A stretch of 64,000 bases of DNA, taken from the NCBI RefSeq assembly GCF_000166055.1, contig NC_014664.1, positions 3,751,501-3,815,500 of the forward strand, read 5' to 3'. Each line of letters starts with the position of its first letter. The stretch's first letter is position 1. Source of the DNA: Rhodomicrobium vannielii ATCC 17100. Lineage in GTDB: Bacteria > Pseudomonadota > Alphaproteobacteria > Rhizobiales > Rhodomicrobiaceae. Under the pieces are notes generated by a model. The model had not been told where the DNA came from. It saw only the letters and a list, made by a program, of their open reading frames with translations, and made no database searches. Position numbers and translations under genes: made by a program. This document shows, one piece after another, positions 62,500-64,000 of this stretch.

Positions 62500-62513
62500 C
62501 TGACGCACGTCAA
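62500..62513 (-). promoter_or_regulatory. FNR/FixK-type box upstream of hemA
   Basis: On the minus strand TTGACGTGCGTCAG matches TTGAC-N4-GTCAA in nine of ten fixed positions. It is 150 bases upstream of the hemA ATG. The rest of the gap 62351-62577 has a CTGTCA/TGACAG hairpin (62533-62552) just after carA and no gene. Confidence 0.6.
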
Positions 62514-62577
62514 TTTTTTATGACATTATTGGCTGTCAACGCAACCTGACAGTGGAAATGTCACAGACGGGTCAACT

Positions 62578-63795
62578 TTAACGGGCATTTACCGGGGGTT
62601 GCGAGGCCGTGCGGGCTCTCATCATCTCTACGAAGCGCCTGAAAAGGTAGTGGCTATCTTGCGGACCGGGCGACGCCTCGGGGTGGTATTGCACGGAGAA
62701 TACAGGGCGGCCGCGCAGGCGGATGCCGCAATTGCTGCCGTCGAACAAGGAGACGTGTGTCTCCTCGACATCGGACGGCAGGCTCGCGCGGTCGACCGCG
62801 AAACCGTGGTTCATGGAAGTGATCTCAACCTTGCCGGTTGTGTAGTCCATGACGGGATGATTCGAGCCGTGATGGCCATGCGGCATCTTGATCGTGCGAC
62901 CGCCGAGCGCGAGACCGAGAAGCTGATGGCCGAGGCAGATGCCGAAGAGTGGCACCCCCGCCCCGACTACCTCGCGGATGACCGGAAGGGCATACTCGCC
63001 CGTGGCGGCGGGATCGCCGGGGCCGTTCGACAGGAAGACGCCGTCTGGGTTGCGGTCGAGAATTTCCTGCGCCGTCGCATAGGCGGGCACCACGGTGACG
63101 CGGCAACCGGCCGAGGCAAGGCAGCGCAGGATGTTGCGCTTGATGCCGTAATCAACGGCTACGACGTGAAACTGCGGGTTTTCCTGCTGGGCGAATCCCT
63201 CGTCCCAAACCCAGCCCTGCTCGCTCCAGGGGTAGCTCTGCGTGGTGGTCACGGCGCGGGCGAGTTCCGCGCCTTCCATGGAGGGGCAGGCGCTCGCCTT
63301 CGCTTTCAGCGCATCGAAATCGAACAGGCCGTTGGGATGATGGGCGATGACGGCATTCGGCATCCCCGCCTCGCGGATCAGAATGGTGAGCGCGCGTGTA
63401 TCGACGCCGGAAATGCCGACGATGCCGCGCGCACGCAGCCAATGGTCCAATCCCTGGCGCGCGCGATAGTTCGACGGCGTGGTGATGCCGGCCTGGAGGA
63501 CGCAGCCGCGCACGCCGGATGACGCCGCGAGGTTTGTCGTCTCGATATCGTCGGGATTGGTGCCGACATTGCCGATATGCGGGAAGGTAAATGTGATGAT
63601 CTGGCCCGCATAGGACGGATCGGTGAGGATTTCCTGATAGCCGGAGATGGCAGTGTTGAAGCAGACTTCGCCTTCCGCCTGCCCCTCAGCCCCGACGCCG
63701 TATCCTTGAATGACCGTTCCGTTCGCCAGAACGATGGCGGCTGTGTAGGGGCGTTCCGCCCATGCAGCGCTGCTGGCGGGGTCGATAAGAGACAT
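62578..63795 (-). CDS. carA: Carbamoyl-phosphate synthase small subunit
   Basis: 405 residues. N-terminal CarA-specific domain (CFNTAISGYQEILTDPSY) and C-terminal class I glutamine amidotransferase with the nucleophile cysteine in FGICLGHQLLG and a late His-x-Glu (YHPEASPGP). It supplies ammonia to CarB for arginine and pyrimidine synthesis. carB is not in the window. Confidence 0.95.
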   Translation of the reverse strand: MSLIDPASSAAWAERPYTAAIVLANGTVIQGYGVGAEGQAEGEVCFNTAISGYQEILTDPSYAGQIITFTFPHIGNVGTNPDDIETTNLAASSGVRGCVLQAGITTPSNYRARQGLDHWLRARGIVGISGVDTRALTILIREAGMPNAVIAHHPNGLFDFDALKAKASACPSMEGAELARAVTTTQSYPWSEQGWVWDEGFAQQENPQFHVVAVDYGIKRNILRCLASAGCRVTVVPAYATAQEILDRNPDGVFLSNGPGDPAATGEYALPVIREVVGAGVPLFGICLGHQLLGLALGGRTIKMPHGHHGSNHPVMDYTTGKVEITSMNHGFAVDRASLPSDVEETHVSLFDGSNCGIRLRGRPVFSVQYHPEASPGPQDSHYLFRRFVEMMRARTASQPPVNAR

Positions 63796-63885
63796 GGCGT
63801 GTTCCTGCTTGTTCCGCGCGTGGTTTAATGCGGCGCGCGCCGCCTTACAACCGCGAAATTCTCGAAGTATGCCTGACGCGCGGTC

Positions 63886-64000
63886 TTATCGCGTCGGAAC
63901 TGGGACTTCGCCGCGATAATCGTAGAATCCGCGCTGGGTTTTGCGCCCGAGCCACCCGGCTTCGACATATTTGACGAGCAGCGGGCACGGCCGATATTTG
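63886..64000 (-). CDS. 3-hydroxybutyryl-CoA dehydrogenase, C-terminal end (rest off window)
   Basis: The minus strand from the right edge to TAA at 63886 reads [18 protein letters not shown], then GFYDYRGE and a PTR end, which is the conserved C-terminus of 3-hydroxybutyryl-CoA dehydrogenases. About 38 codons are visible. The enzyme oxidises or forms 3-hydroxyacyl-CoA in butyrate or PHB metabolism. Confidence 0.8.
   Translation of the reverse strand, partial: KYRPCPLLVKYVEAGWLGRKTQRGFYDYRGEVPVPTR

Overview
The window is high-GC, densely packed bacterial DNA with the gene repertoire of an alphaproteobacterium, most likely Hyphomicrobiales (Rhizobiales). The evidence is C4-pathway 5-aminolevulinate synthase (hemA), an SDR gene directly before uvrC, a bactofilin, GTP cyclohydrolase II, acetone carboxylase with its AcoR-type activator, and an FNR/FixK-type box upstream of hemA. 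A prosthecate or purple non-sulfur relative would fit, but the genus cannot be fixed from this window. No rRNA, intact tRNA, CRISPR array or prophage was seen. One IS481-type element is present.

Layout. 1-2.8 kb: a truncated beta-keto acid cleavage (DUF849) gene overlapping a biotin-dependent acyl-CoA carboxylase subunit. 2.9-5.4 kb: an APC permease with a periplasmic partner. 5.6-9.4 kb: a lipoprotein hydrolase, an ECF sigma/membrane regulator/metal-sensor-like operon, and a small DUF4405-like membrane protein. 9.5-11.6 kb: hrcA-grpE. 11.6-15.7 kb: divergent murQ and nagK-nagB-II-nagA for cell-wall amino-sugar recycling. 15.7-17.8 kb: bioB-bioF. 17.9-20.6 kb: an orphan Cache histidine kinase and a helical protein. 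20.8-24.6 kb: the most unusual locus, a LuxR-type regulator overlapping a Rab-like small GTPase, divergent from two small proteins and an inner-membrane protein with an OmpA-type peptidoglycan-binding domain.

24.6-32.3 kb: a di-heme peroxidase-like cytochrome, a periplasmic protein and a TonB-dependent receptor, then feoABC. 32.4-39.8 kb: acetone carboxylase (acxABC) behind a clear sigma-54 promoter and its activator gene. 40-43.7 kb: a relic of an ABC ATPase and a TonB-dependent receptor divergent from modE, with a near-perfect ModE-type palindrome between them, suggesting outer-membrane uptake of a molybdenum complex. 43.9-45 kb: pqqB and a 36-residue pqqA without pqqCDE. 45.2-46.1 kb: a ferredoxin/ferritin-like fusion protein.

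46.3-53.9 kb is mostly housekeeping: asd, bactofilin, rlmJ, an HdeD-like protein, mtnP, uppP and a ribA-type gene. 54.3-55.3 kb holds the IS481-type element. 55.5-64 kb: SDR-uvrC, a small Cys-rich secreted protein, a lower-GC PIG-L-like deacetylase, YciI-like and YbaK genes, hemA, carA and the 3' end of a 3-hydroxybutyryl-CoA dehydrogenase gene.

Shared themes are metal handling (FeoABC, two TonB receptors, ModE, the di-heme cytochrome, the ferredoxin-ferritin fusion), envelope recycling and architecture (murQ, nag genes, bactofilin, uppP, the OmpA-type protein), and carboxylation or ketone metabolism (the biotin carboxylase, biotin synthesis, acetone carboxylase, the hydroxybutyryl-CoA dehydrogenase).
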